In this document: positions 22,902 through 32,366 of the stretch, piece by piece | Numbering within the stretch: the first letter of the stretch is position 1 | How the letters are laid out: each line of letters starts with the position of its first letter | NCBI GenBank assembly: GCA_030144725.1 | Contig: JASKMD010000003.1 | Location: 15,702,582-15,766,581 of the forward strand | Origin: Haematococcus lacustris | Lineage: Eukaryota; Chlorophyta; Chlorophyceae; Chlamydomonadales; Haematococcaceae | Length of the DNA stretch: 64,000 nucleotides | Direction of reading: 5' to 3' | Program-made: the position numbers and the translations under genes | Notes under the pieces: model-generated | The model's input: the letters and a program-made list of their open reading frames with translations, nothing else | Database searches by the model: none | What the model was told of the DNA's origin: nothing

Positions 22902-23734
22902 GGCTTGGCTCCATCTGTAACCCAGGGTGGCCAAGCTGCGTCAGTCTGCGATCGCGCACCCGTCAAAACCCTGGCAGCGCTCACCCCTCGGTGGAAGGAA
23001 TAACTGTTTCGCTCTCTCCCTTCAGCGCCTTTGCCTTCTCCTCCTGCGCAGCCGGGTATCCGGACGATTAGTGCACAATATTCGCAAAGAGCGTGCATCA
23101 CCGTCAGCTGCGCACCGCCAGCTTTTCGGGATGGTGCTCGCTCATATGACTGCCGGTCCGAGTGCAGCAAGGGCTGCTAGTGGTGAGAAAGCGAGTTCCA
23201 GAGGGAAGGACGGCATTTGAACCCCGGCTCAGGATGCGGCAAGCACAGGACAACATTGCTACTGTTAGATTGTAAGGTCGGCGATGCTTACGCGACCTTT
23301 TGACCGTACAACGTACTCAGTCTGTTTCGCACCGGACGTGACGCATGCTCCCACTGTTTTTACACTTTTCAAAAAGACCCCGGCGGGACCCCATTTACCG
23401 AAGCTAAGCTTAAGCGGGGTACATCGCTCTGTATAAGGCTCGATGCGTCGCGGTACTGGCAGTTCCGGTTCGTCACCTTGCTTGACCAGAGATCACTGCA
23501 AGACCCAGCGACCCAGTGATGCCCTTGTCCTCTGCACCCAGCCAGCAGCAGCAGCAGCAGCAGCAGCAAGCTGTCCCTAATGTGCAGGGCTGAAGCTGTT
23601 GTGGTTGCATGCCTGCCCTGCTGCTGCTGCCGCTGCCGCTGCTGCTGCTGCCGCTGCCGCTGCCGCTGCTGCTGCTGCTGCTGCTGCTGGGCCTTGAGTG
23701 TTCAGACGCGCAGCCGCCTGTAGCCCATGTCAAG
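22902..23734. other. Upstream region with a CAG/CTG-rich tract
   Basis: Possible promoter side of the LC8-like exon. Clusters of (CAG)n at 23540-23568 and CTG/CCG triplets at 23615-23695 give leucine or serine runs in every frame. No gene is recognised. Confidence 0.45.
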
Positions 23735-24100
23735 GTACTCCTTGCCTACGGCAAGCAGCTCATGCAAATAGAGCCACCAGCACAGCTCCAGCGGGCGCCA
23801 CCTGCTCTTCCCAATGCGCTGCATGTTCACTGCTGCATTGCTGCATTGCATTGTGTTGGCTGGGCTTTGGCAGCCTTTGCCTGGGCCGTGCCATTGCCCA
23901 TTGTGTGCTGGCTAAGCTTGGCAACCTGCTCGGCTGTAGTGCGCTTGGTGCGCTTGGCTGGCGGGGTAGCATTGGGCCCAGGCTCAGAGGCTGCTGGCTG
24001 TGAGGCTGGCTGGCTGCCTTGCGGCTTTAGGGGCTGGCGTGGGGGCACATGCGGGCACCACATTAGGCCCTGGACTGGCTGGTCACACCGCACTGCTGGA
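23735..24100 (-). pseudogene. Fanzor-like C-terminal fragment, subfamily C copy 4
   Basis: The minus strand encodes QPVQGLMWCPHVPPR, a linker with PPAKRTKRTTAEQVAKLSQ (basic, NLS-like), then a degraded end corresponding to RuvC-III and QxPLELCW. It abuts the next subfamily B copy in opposite orientation, forming a head-to-head composite around 24100-24150. Confidence 0.65.
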
Positions 24101-24139
24101 CACTGCTCAAGAGTTGGCCTGCCACTTGCCTGGCTAGCT

Positions 24140-25073
24140 CCTTCCACAAGGTGGTGGAGCAGCCCAGCAGGCCCAGCACGGATCCCAGGCCTGACAGGCT
24201 TGTGATCGTGGACGAGTTCCGCACCAGCCGTGTCAGCTCGTCTGTGCATGCCCGCCAGCCATGTGAGCTGCACCTGCTGCCTAACCAGCCTAGGCCCGCA
24301 GACTGGGTACCCCCAGCAGGCCAGGTCAACCACCGGCTTTTGCGGCCAGCCTGGAGCCTGCGGCATGCTAACTGTGTGCGGGGCCTGAAGTGGTGCCATG
24401 AGGTGCCGCCTAACCCTCCTCCCCCTCCCCCTCCCCCAGCCCCCCTTGCCCAGGACCCCCCTCCTCCTGCCCCTGCCCAGGATCCCCCTGCCCCTGCCCA
24501 GGACCCCCCTCCCCCTCCCCCTGGCCCTCCCCCAGGCACAGCCCCCTCCCCCAGCCCAGGACCAGCCCCTTGCCCAGCCCCCACCTGGCCTAGTACAGCG
24601 ACCCCAGGCCCCCCCCTGGGACGGGTAGCTGGACCGGGATACTAACCCGTGCCTGAACTTCCAGCGCGTTGGGGAGAGCAAGCAGCGCCCCCTGGAGCTG
24701 TGCCGCTGGGAGGGCCTGGAGGCTCTGCCCGGCAAGGAGTACCAGCAACGCTACAAGCTGGTCAATGACCGGCTGCCCAAGGTCAGGCAGAGGCTTCACT
24801 GGGCTGCAGAGTACCGGCGGGGCATTGATGGCCGGGCCCGCAACAATGCGTAGGCCCTAGTAGTTTGCACAGGCTCCTAGCCTATCAAGCATTAAGCTGT
24901 TAGTTTTGACGAGGTGCCCAGTGGTCATGGGGGATTAGCCCCAGAACGTGCCACCGGAGTGGGGTTTGTAGTCATCAAGGGTGCGACCGAGGATGCTACA
25001 ATATGTTTGTAGTAGCTGAGTGAGATCACCCACAGTCAAGCATGTTGTTCCTTGTTGAATGAGTTTTGTTTGG
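24140..25073 (+). pseudogene. Fanzor-like nuclease relic, subfamily B copy 7
   Basis: Encodes VIVDEFRTSRVSSSVHA, PCELHLLPNQPRPADW, WSLRHANCVRGLKWCHEVPP, a proline-rich insertion of ~65 residues, then after a frame change DRDTNPCLNFQRVG (RuvC-III), KQRPLELCRWEG and YKLVNDRLPK, ending in RARNNA with stop at 24850-24852. The 3' module follows to 25073 (TTTTGTTTGG, then CTG). RuvC-I and the N-terminal half are absent, so it is a 5'-truncated, catalytically incomplete copy. Confidence 0.75.
24853..25073 (+). other. Subfamily B noncoding 3' module (candidate guide-RNA region)
   Basis: A ~220 bp segment after the stop, conserved in most B copies: 7489-7715, 9921-10140, 21054-21271, here, 28056-28244 (with a gap), 31792-32005 and 37682-37900. 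Internal landmarks are GAGGTGCCCAGTGGTCATGG, AAGGGTGCGACCGAGGATGC, TGAGTGAGAT and TTGTTGAATGAG. It persists where almost all coding sequence is lost. In TnpB/Fanzor systems the guide RNA is encoded at this position, so a guide-RNA role is an inference. Confidence 0.4.
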
Positions 25074-25710
25074 CTGTCTGTAGCCCTAAGGGCGCAGGCT
25101 TGATGAGCTTGATGAGCTGGACGGCTGTTGCAATGCACATTTATTAACACTGCTAGTCAGTGCCACTCTAGTGTTTGCCAACCGACACTTCTTACAGCCA
25201 ACTAAACTTGCAAGTGCTATGCATAAAGATACAAACACAAGGGGGCAGCTTCATAGGGTCCGATACGATCACTGATGCTTGGGATCACACACATCGCAGT
25301 CAACACGCGCCCTCGCACTCTATTGCACCCAGCAGCAAGGCAGCCACAGCAGCTGGCGACAGGTGTCTGACACACAAGCTGCAAGAGCCCACAGGGCAAT
25401 CTAGGCCCTAGTGAGGGATGAGGGGCTGCAAGGGCCCACACCGCATGCATCTCTGAGATTGTTCACTGCAGCTGCTACAAAGTGCAGAGCCTGCCCAGTC
25501 CTCCATCTATACCAAGACGATGCAAACATAAGCATGCATATCGTGATGTCACCTTCATGTGCAACATGCTGAGTTTCTACATGTCATGTGCATATGTACA
25601 TGGCCCTGATGCTGCTCATCAGACCAGCAGACCACACATCAGACCTACTCCTTGCAGGCCACCTTGCATGGCGCAGGTGGGCACATTTGGGCACTTTTTG
25701 CACACTGCCA
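25074..25710. other. Intergenic, no gene recognised
   Basis: Spacer between a subfamily B copy and the 3' end of the lectin-like gene. It holds one copy of the short CCCTAGTGAGGGATGAGGGG repeat (25402-25428). Confidence 0.4.
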
Positions 25711-28700
25711 TCACCCCTTGCAGATGAAGGGGAGCAGCTGCAACACATCCAGCAGCACACAGGCATGGCTGGTGACACCCAGGCAGGGCAGAGCCTCTGG
25801 TCCAGCAATCCCACCAAAGATAGTTGGTGCAAGGGAGCAGTAGGTGGGGCAGTGGAGGCTGGTTCTCACAATCTTAAGAGCAGGGGCAGGCATTGTGAAG
25901 CAGTACTGAGTGCCGTGGGATTCTGTGAGATGCATGTTTGCAGGTAGGGCAGGCCAGGTCAGAGATCAGCCAGAGCGGTAGCCATGCAAGCCTGTGGGTA
26001 GTGGAGTGTGCTGAGCCTGCACCCGTGACCTAGGCAGCAACGCATGTTATGGCATCATTGACTGCCAGGGTGTAGGAGGGTTCGGCTTCGTGGGCTGGTC
26101 AAGCTTGGCAACGTGCTTGGGTGTTTGTGTGATGTTATGTGTTGCAGCAGCCCGCTTGAGGCAGTGAACCGAGCCACACATTGACACATGCAGCACAGTG
26201 GCAATGCTGCCGCTGCTGTTGCTGGATGTGATGGCAAACACATTCAGGACATGATGAAGGCTGACGACCACAGTGGGTGCATGCAAGCACAGGGTGGTGC
26301 TACCTCCTGACCTGGGTGTTCTGATACGCAAGCTGGTCGCTGGTGGTCTTGTACGGAACCTGCCCATTCTGAGTGTTTTCGTTCACCCAGATGGCCAACC
26401 CTGCGCAACAGGCAGGTGCCCTCCTCACTCGTCACAGAGTCACAGCCCCTGGACTACAGATGTTGTCGAAGATGCGACACTTCGGCATGACCCGCCCCGA
26501 GACGACATGACGTAACACACTTCCAGTATGCATGCAAGGTGGTGGATGTGGTGGTGCTAGCTGTTGACCACTGTCCTTCGACCTGCCATTTGCACTGGTT
26601 GATACACAATGTATGGGTAGGATGAGGCCCAACACAGATAAGGCAGCAATTGTGGAGGGGCCCGCACCCTGTTGCGCCTGGCAGCCATCATGACACCTTC
26701 ACCCCCAGCACCCTGACTCAATCCTAGCCGTGCCCTGCACTGAACTCAGCTCACCTGGAGCAAGTGCCAGGGCGGCTTCCTTATCAGTGCCAGAGAAGGA
26801 TGAGAATGTGGTGCCTGAGGGGCAGCCCTGACGGAAGGCTGCCAGGCTGTTGAAGTCCTGGGTCTGGGTGATGAGCTGGTAGCGCACGCCGCCAATGATC
26901 TGGGTCCTGAGCACGTGCAGGTGTGGGTGCAGGTGTGGGTGCAGGTGTGGGTGCAGGTGCAGGTGTGGGTGCAGGTGTGGGTGCAGGTGCAGGTGTGGGT
27001 GCAGGTGCACAATTGGAGTAGGTACGTAACAACATACACTCTGACTGAATCCATAGCAGGGCCCGGGGCCACTCAGGCATCCCAAACATCCAAGACATCA
27101 ATGGCAGGTGATACAGAGGCTGGCATTGCGCACAAGAGATCAACCCCCTGAGATGGCCAGCATCGCAAAAGAAATAATAGTTATGATGTGGTTTTAGAAG
27201 GGGGATTGAACTAGCCATTGAGGTACTATTGGGCACGGCTGGTACGTCCAGCCGTGCCCTGCAACGTGTTGAAACCTGTGTGGGGCCATATACCCCCTGT
27301 GAGACTCTCCTTCCCAGACCCCTGATCGCCCTGCGCCTGTCCCTGCCCAGGTCCCTTCCCACTGCCCTTGCCCCCCCACCTCCCCAAGGACCTCCATGGG
27401 CAGGTAGTTGAACAAGGACATCACCCCATCCTTCAACTCGCAGCACATGGGTAGCTGTGCAAGGTAAGTGACACAGTTGGGTTCAATTAGTGTGCATGAC
27501 TGTCTGCCCATGACCAAGAGACTGGGTACCCCCAGCAGGCCAGGTCAACCACCGGCTGTTGCGCCCAGCCTGGAGCCTGCGGCATGCTAAGTGTGTGCGG
27601 GGCCTGAGGTGGTGCCATGAGGTGCCGCCTAACCCCCCTCCCCCTCCCCCAGCCCCCCTTGCCCAGGACCCCCCTGTCCCTGCCCAGGCCCAGCCCCCTC
27701 CCCCTGCCCAGCCCCCTCCCCCTGCCCAGGACCCCCCTCCCCCTCCCCCTGCCGAGGCCCAGCCCCCTGCCCAGCCCCCACCTGGCCCAGTCCCACGACC
27801 CCAGGCTCCCTCATGGGGCAGGTGGCTGGCCCGGGACACCAACCCGTGCCTGAACTTCCAGCGCATTGGGGAGAGCAAGCAGCGCCCCCTGGAGCTGTGC
27901 CGCTGGGAGGGCCTGGAGGCTCTGCCCCCCATTGGCAAGGAGTACCATCAGCGCTACAAGCTGGTCAATGACCGGCTGCCCAAGGTCAGGCAGAGGCTGC
28001 ACTGGGCTGCAGAGTACCGGCGGGGCATTGATGGCCGGGCCCGCAACAATGCGTAGGCCCTAGTAGTTTGCACAGGCTGTTAGCCTTTCAAGAGCATCAA
28101 GCTGTTAGTTTTGATGAGGTGCCCAGTGGTCATGGGGATTGCCCAGAACGTGCCATCGATGTGGTGCGGCGTGGTGAGTGGAGTAGCTGAGTGAGATTAC
28201 CCACAGTCAAGCATGCTGTTCCTTGTTGAATGAGTTTTGTTTGACTGAGCATGTTGGTAGTCAAGGATGCCCAGTGAGGTGTGATGACGTACAAAAGAGG
28301 GGTTCACCACCCACACTTCATTAGCCCAGAGGATATCATTGCTAGCAAGTTATCAAACACTGGGCTGACATGACAGGCACGCCATGGCGATCACCCTCCT
28401 CCAGCTAGCACTTACTGGGACTCAGTGGCAGGCGTGGCCTCAGGTTGGCTAACGGCCAAGACTTGAGGGATAGGGATCTTAAACATTTGGTTTCCAGAGT
28501 TGAAATGGGGAAGTTGGAAGGGGCGTGTCAAGGGCTGCGCCGTGTCAAGAGCTGGCTGTGTGGCGGCTGGGCTAAAGAGTGGCACCTGAGCCAGCCAGCT
28601 GCCATCACTGCAGCACATCAGTGCACCACACATGTAAGCTGCAACTAATTAAAAATGTGAGAAGCTTTAGGGTGTTGGAGTGAGAGGAAGGAGAGCAAAG

Positions 28701-31619
28701 GAGGGAAGAGGAGGAGAGATGCACGTGCAGGGTTTCAAAGGGTGGGTGCCGATACAGGGTGTAGGGGTCACTTACTTTGAGCCACTGGATGGCGCAGCGT
28801 AGCACACCTGCAAGCACAATGAACCAGGAAGCACAGTGGATGACTGGCCATCTTGTCAGCCCCACGCAGGCTACGACCTACACCCTGCTGAGTATGATGC
28901 CGCCCCCTGCCCTGGCATCCGCTCTCCCCCAGCCCCCTGTGCCTCTTGCATCCGTGCCGCACTCCCAAAGCTGCCCCCGGAGACCCCTAGCAGCTGCGAG
29001 AGCGAGCCCCCAAGGCCCAAGCCCAGCAGCCTGTAGCACAGTAGCATGTGTGCACCGCATATGTGTGCCTACATCAGTGCATGTGTTTCATGCCATCATA
29101 GATTGCCCGGCCTTCGCAAGCGGGTTGGGGTAGTGAATCACGTAGTGGTACCGGATGCTTGCTGCATGCAAACAGATCGGACTACAGATAACACAGCCCC
29201 TGCCCTGTAGTAATAGTAGGGGAACAACTGTGCTGAGTATGATGGTGCGAACGTGCAGCTGCAAGCTTGAGCAGGTAGCCCTCTGGGTAAAGAGCAAGCC
29301 TCTAGAGCATGTCGGTAGGTGTGTCATGCCCAGGAGATTGAACTAGCCACTGAGGTACTATTGGGTGCGACTGGTACATCCAGTAATGGATATGTTGTAA
29401 TAGATACCATTTCCACCCCAATCGAATTCTTGCCCTTCATATTGCTCACTATACTTGAGCACAAACACATCAGCCAAACCACTTCCAAGACACTGGTAAT
29501 ACATTCTTGACCAGAATTCGACAACAGATTAGTGAGGCAGCATTGGCCCTGTACAGTGTTGTGTGAGACGGTGTGACGGATACCATCATACTGGGATGTG
29601 TAACAGTGCAGTGTGTGTGAGAAGGAGTGAGCGGGGTTTGAGTAGCTGCTGATTCCCAGCAAGGTGCTGCAGCCTGGCAGGCTCAAAGAGCATCACCCAC
29701 CGCTGGCCTCTTGGGGTCAAAGCAGTTGGCGCGGTTGAGACTTGCACCTGAGGAGCTCTGGGTCACCAGGGGGCACTGCCCGCCCACCGTGTCCTCCTGC
29801 ACCCAGGCGCTCTGGGCCTGGCCTTGGCCGCCACCCAGCAGGGCTGACACGCCGGCCCGGTCAGAATCAGAGGAGAAGGTGGCAAGGCGAGCACCGGAAC
29901 GCGAGCAGGCCTGCAGCGCATAACAACAGCTGTAAGGGTAAGCAGGGCTGCACGGGTGGGGATGAGGAGGTGCCGGGCATGAAAGCTGGGGTGGGGTGGG
30001 GAGAGGGCAGGGATGTGAGGGGGAGGTTTGACCCCACAGGGCTGAGATGCGATGCAGGGCGCAGCGGGGTGGTATGGGGTGGTGCCAGGAACCCTAAGGG
30101 CTGCAAGAGCACCACCAAGGGTGCAGAGAGCAGCGGAAGGGTAGGGTCAAAACGTTGCGTGCAGGGTCATACCCTGCTGTGAGCAAGGTTGAACCAGGAA
30201 GCACAGTGGATGACTGGCCATCTTGTCAGCCCCCCGGCTGATGGTAAAGTTGTCGATGTTGCCAATGTAACTGTTGCCAGTGTAAGTCGCGAGAGTGATA
30301 GTTGCCAATGTAAGTCGCGAAGCCCCATCTACTACAGAGCGCGATGAAGGGCAAGAAGCGCAAGGGTGCGGATGAGCCCAAACAGCCCAAACCCAAGGTC
30401 CCCAAGCCAAAGCCCAAGGACAAGCCTGACACAGTGGGCTGGGTAGGTGGGGGGGGGTGGGGTGGGTGGGTGGGGGGCAGGGGAGGGGTGGGTGGGGGGC
30501 CAAGGCCGTGCTGCAGGCCTGCCGCAAGGTGGTGGAGAGGCTCAACAGCGGCAATCCAACCGACAGGGTGCCAGGCAAGGTGGTGACTGTGGATGAGTTC
30601 CGCACCAGCAGGGTCAGCTCAATCTTGAACAGCCCCCAGCCCTGTGAGGAGGAGCTGGACAGCAGCAAGCCCACCAGGCCTAAAGGCTGGAAGCCCAAGC
30701 CGGGTCAGGTGCAGGACCGCTTGTTGCGGTCAGCCTGGAGCAAGCGGTTTGAGGCGCCAGTGCGGGGCCTCATGTGGTGCCCTTGGCTGGCCCAGGCCAC
30801 CCCTGGGGACCTTGGCAAATGGGTGGACAGGGACTGCAACGCAGCCCTCAACCTCCAGCGGGCAGGGGAGAGCAAGTGGCGCCCACTGGAGCTGTGCAGG
30901 TGGCAACACCGAGGAAGGCTCCCTGCCCAGGGCAGGGAGTACCCAGCACTGGGCTTCAAGCAGCTGCGAGAGCGAGCCCCCAAGGCCCAAGCCCAGCAGC
31001 CTGTAGCACAGTAGCATGTGTGCACCGCATATGTGTGCCTACATCAGTGCATGTGTTTCATGCCATCATAGATTGCCCGGCCTTCGCAAGCGGGTTGGGG
31101 TAGTGAATCACGTATTGGTACCGGATGCTTGCTGCATGCAAACAAACCGGATAACAGATAACACAGCCCCTGCCCTGTAGTAATAGTAGGGGAACAACTG
31201 TGCTGTGAGCAAGGTGTCTGAGTTTTCCTTGAAGCGCCATGGGCGTGCCAAGCAGCTGGTGGTCTTCTTTGGTGCAGCTGGCATTGGCACCGGGGGAGGC
31301 TGGGGTGCTGACGCTGTGCTGCGGGCCTGCTGCAAGGTGATGTGCAGACCCAGGGGCACACACCTGGCTGGCCGACTGCCAGTCAGAGGGTGGCTGGGTG
31401 GTGATGAAGTAGCCTGAGGGTGTGGGAGATGCGGAAGGTGCTGGCGCTGGGGCGCTCTGGAATGGAGGGGACTGGGCAGGGGAAGGAGAGGGAAGCGTTG
31501 CGGGAGGGGCGGCAGGCAGGGAGGAAGAGGGGGCAGGCTGAAGGCTTGAGGGGACCAGCAGGCTCAGTGGCATGCCGGACTTGGGCACCCTGTCGGCTGT
31601 CATCAGGCCCCAGTTGTAC
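25711..31619 (-). CDS. C-type-lectin-like protein with two CTLDs (5' end not found)
   Basis: Exons on the minus strand: 31619-31364, 29910-29701, 28585-28416, 26906-26755, 26400-26312, 25905-25711. All joins are in phase and the stop is at 25711-25713. A Ser/Pro/Ala-rich stretch leads into CTLD 1 (GYFITTQPPSDWQSASQ|ACSRSGARLATFSSDSD ... SAWVQED ... NRANCF). A linker is followed by CTLD 2 (VRYQLITQTQDFNSLAAF, CPSGTTFSSFSGTDKEA, LAIWVNENTQNG) ending LPFICKG, the standard closing pFIC motif. C-type lectin folds bind sugars or proteins, usually extracellularly. The first exon listed enters in phase 2, so at least one upstream exon, with any signal peptide, is missing. Introns hold Fanzor copies A2, A3 and B8. 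Ca-binding EPN/QPD motifs are not obvious, so carbohydrate binding is uncertain. Confidence 0.75.
26915..27008. repeat. GTGTGGGTGCAG minisatellite
   Basis: Tandem GTGCAGGTGTGG units in lectin-gene intron 4 (in the order listed), immediately upstream of its 3' splice site at 26907. Cys-Thr-His-Thr frames on the minus strand are artefacts of the repeat. Confidence 0.85.
27515..28244 (+). pseudogene. Fanzor-like nuclease relic, subfamily B copy 8
   Basis: Starts within DWVPPAGQVNHRLL, then WSLRHAKCVRGLRWCHEVPP, a proline-rich insertion, RWLARDTNPCLNFQRIG and the complete B tail (LPPIGKEYHQRYKLVNDRLP, RARNNA, stop 28054-28056). The second motif is ARDTN, so the first Asp of DRD is Ala while the catalytic Asp is kept. 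The 3' module is partly deleted. The 3' flank to about 28330 matches, inverted, the flank of copy 10 (37575-37680), so one of the two was made by segmental duplication. It lies in a lectin-gene intron. Confidence 0.7.
28900..29230 (+). mobile_element. Composite Fanzor subfamily A 3'-end copy with foreign 5' segment
   Basis: Bounded by perfect 14-bp direct repeats TGCTGAGTATGATG (28886-28899 and 29231-29244). The first ~85 bp match the Ser/Pro-rich gene exon at 45762-45848 (about 90%). The rest is the A-family tail (QLRERAPKAQAQQPVAQ in a shifted frame) and its 3' module ending GGGGAACAACTG. It lies in the lectin gene between exons 29701 and 28585. Confidence 0.75.
30190..31200 (+). pseudogene. 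Fanzor-like nuclease, subfamily A copy 3, internally deleted
   Basis: Flanked by 15-bp direct repeats TGCTGTGAGCAAGGT (30175-30189 and 31201-31215). The leader carries two GTTGCCAATGTAAGTCGCG-like repeats, then a lysine-rich NLS-like first exon (MKGKKRKGADEPKQPKPKVP) at 30344 up to GWV|GTAGGT. A G-rich stretch (30438-30500) follows, then GGWGAKAVLQACRKVV, VTVDEFRTSRVSS, LMWCPWLAQ, WVDRDCNAALNLQRAG and the usual tail, with stop at 31012-31014. RuvC-I and the middle domain are missing, so it cannot cut DNA as a normal Fanzor. It lies in a lectin-gene intron in antisense orientation. Confidence 0.8.
31015..31200 (+). other. Subfamily A noncoding 3' module (candidate guide-RNA region)
   Basis: About 185 bp after the stop, conserved at 3639-3824, 29036-29230, here, 35635-35799 plus 36089-36130 (minus), and 42145-42335 (minus). 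Landmarks are CCGCATATGTGTGCCTACAT, CGGCCTTCGCAAGCGGGTTG, TGCATGCAAACA and the end GTAGGGGAACAACTG. Conservation without coding need, in the position of the TnpB/Fanzor guide RNA, suggests an RNA or cis role. The RNA itself is inferred. Confidence 0.4.
31216..31362 (+). pseudogene. Fanzor RuvC-II-region fragment
   Basis: Encodes AKQLVVFFGAAGIGTGGGWG and ADAVLRACCKV, closely matching 11423-11530 of subfamily C copy 2. It sits between the right duplication of copy A3 and the lectin exon, as an older insertion. Confidence 0.65.
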
Positions 31620-31791
31620 CTGCGGGAAGCAAGGGGCTAAAACAGGTAACAAGGCCAATGCGTAATGCGTAATCCTGACCCACCCCATCACTCCGTGAAA
31701 GCCGTGATAACCCAAGGGGTCGAAACAGGTAAGGGAGAAGGGAGGTGGGAGAGGAGCACATACACTGGAGGACGTTTAACACACAGGCCAG

Positions 31792-32105
31792 CAAAACTTA
31801 TTCAACAAGGAACAACATGCTTGACTGTGGGTAATCTCACTAAGCTAAATAACTTGCAGCAACCTCGGTCGCACCCTTGATGACTGCAAACCCCGCTCCG
31901 GTGGCACGTTCTGGGGCTAATCCCCCATGACCACTGGGCACCTCATCAAAACTAACAGCTTAATGCTTTGTAAGGCTCACAGCCTGTGCATACTACTAGG
32001 GCCTATGGGTCATTGCGGGCCCGGCCATCAATGCCCCGCCGGTACTCTGCAGCCCGGTGCAGCCTCTGCCTGTCCTTAGGCAGCCGGTCATTGACCAGCT
32101 TGTAG
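31792..32105 (-). mobile_element. Fanzor subfamily B 3'-end copy
   Basis: The last ~35 codons (KLVNDRLPK to AEYRRGIDGRARND, where the stop region differs) plus the 3' module, truncated at 32105. It lies between the lectin-like and GH17 genes. No clear target duplication was found. Confidence 0.65.
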
Positions 32106-32366
32106 CGTCCACCAGATGCCTGATTTTTAGCTCAAACTGGCAAGACCCATTAAAGGATTCCCGTGCTGTGTTCACATGATGAGACAAGTGCTTGTCACAT
32201 GTACTACTTGCCCGCTCAAATGACAAGGGATGTGCTTATGAGGCCTTCCAGAGCCAGGGCCATGGACTGGGTGCATGTTTGTTGATTATGAATGCTCACA
32301 CAGCTCACTCACCGTTGACGGTGAACAACAGCAAGTGCTTTATGATCGAGTGGCTCAGTTCTGAAC

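Noticed and set aside
23205..23235. Possible tRNA (B-box-like GGTTCAAATGCC on the minus strand)
   Set aside because: No A box or cloverleaf could be placed at the right distance.
26784..27446. Cys-Thr-His-Thr-rich open frame
   Set aside because: It is a minisatellite frame across a lectin-gene intron; only the 26755-26906 exon in the other register is credible.
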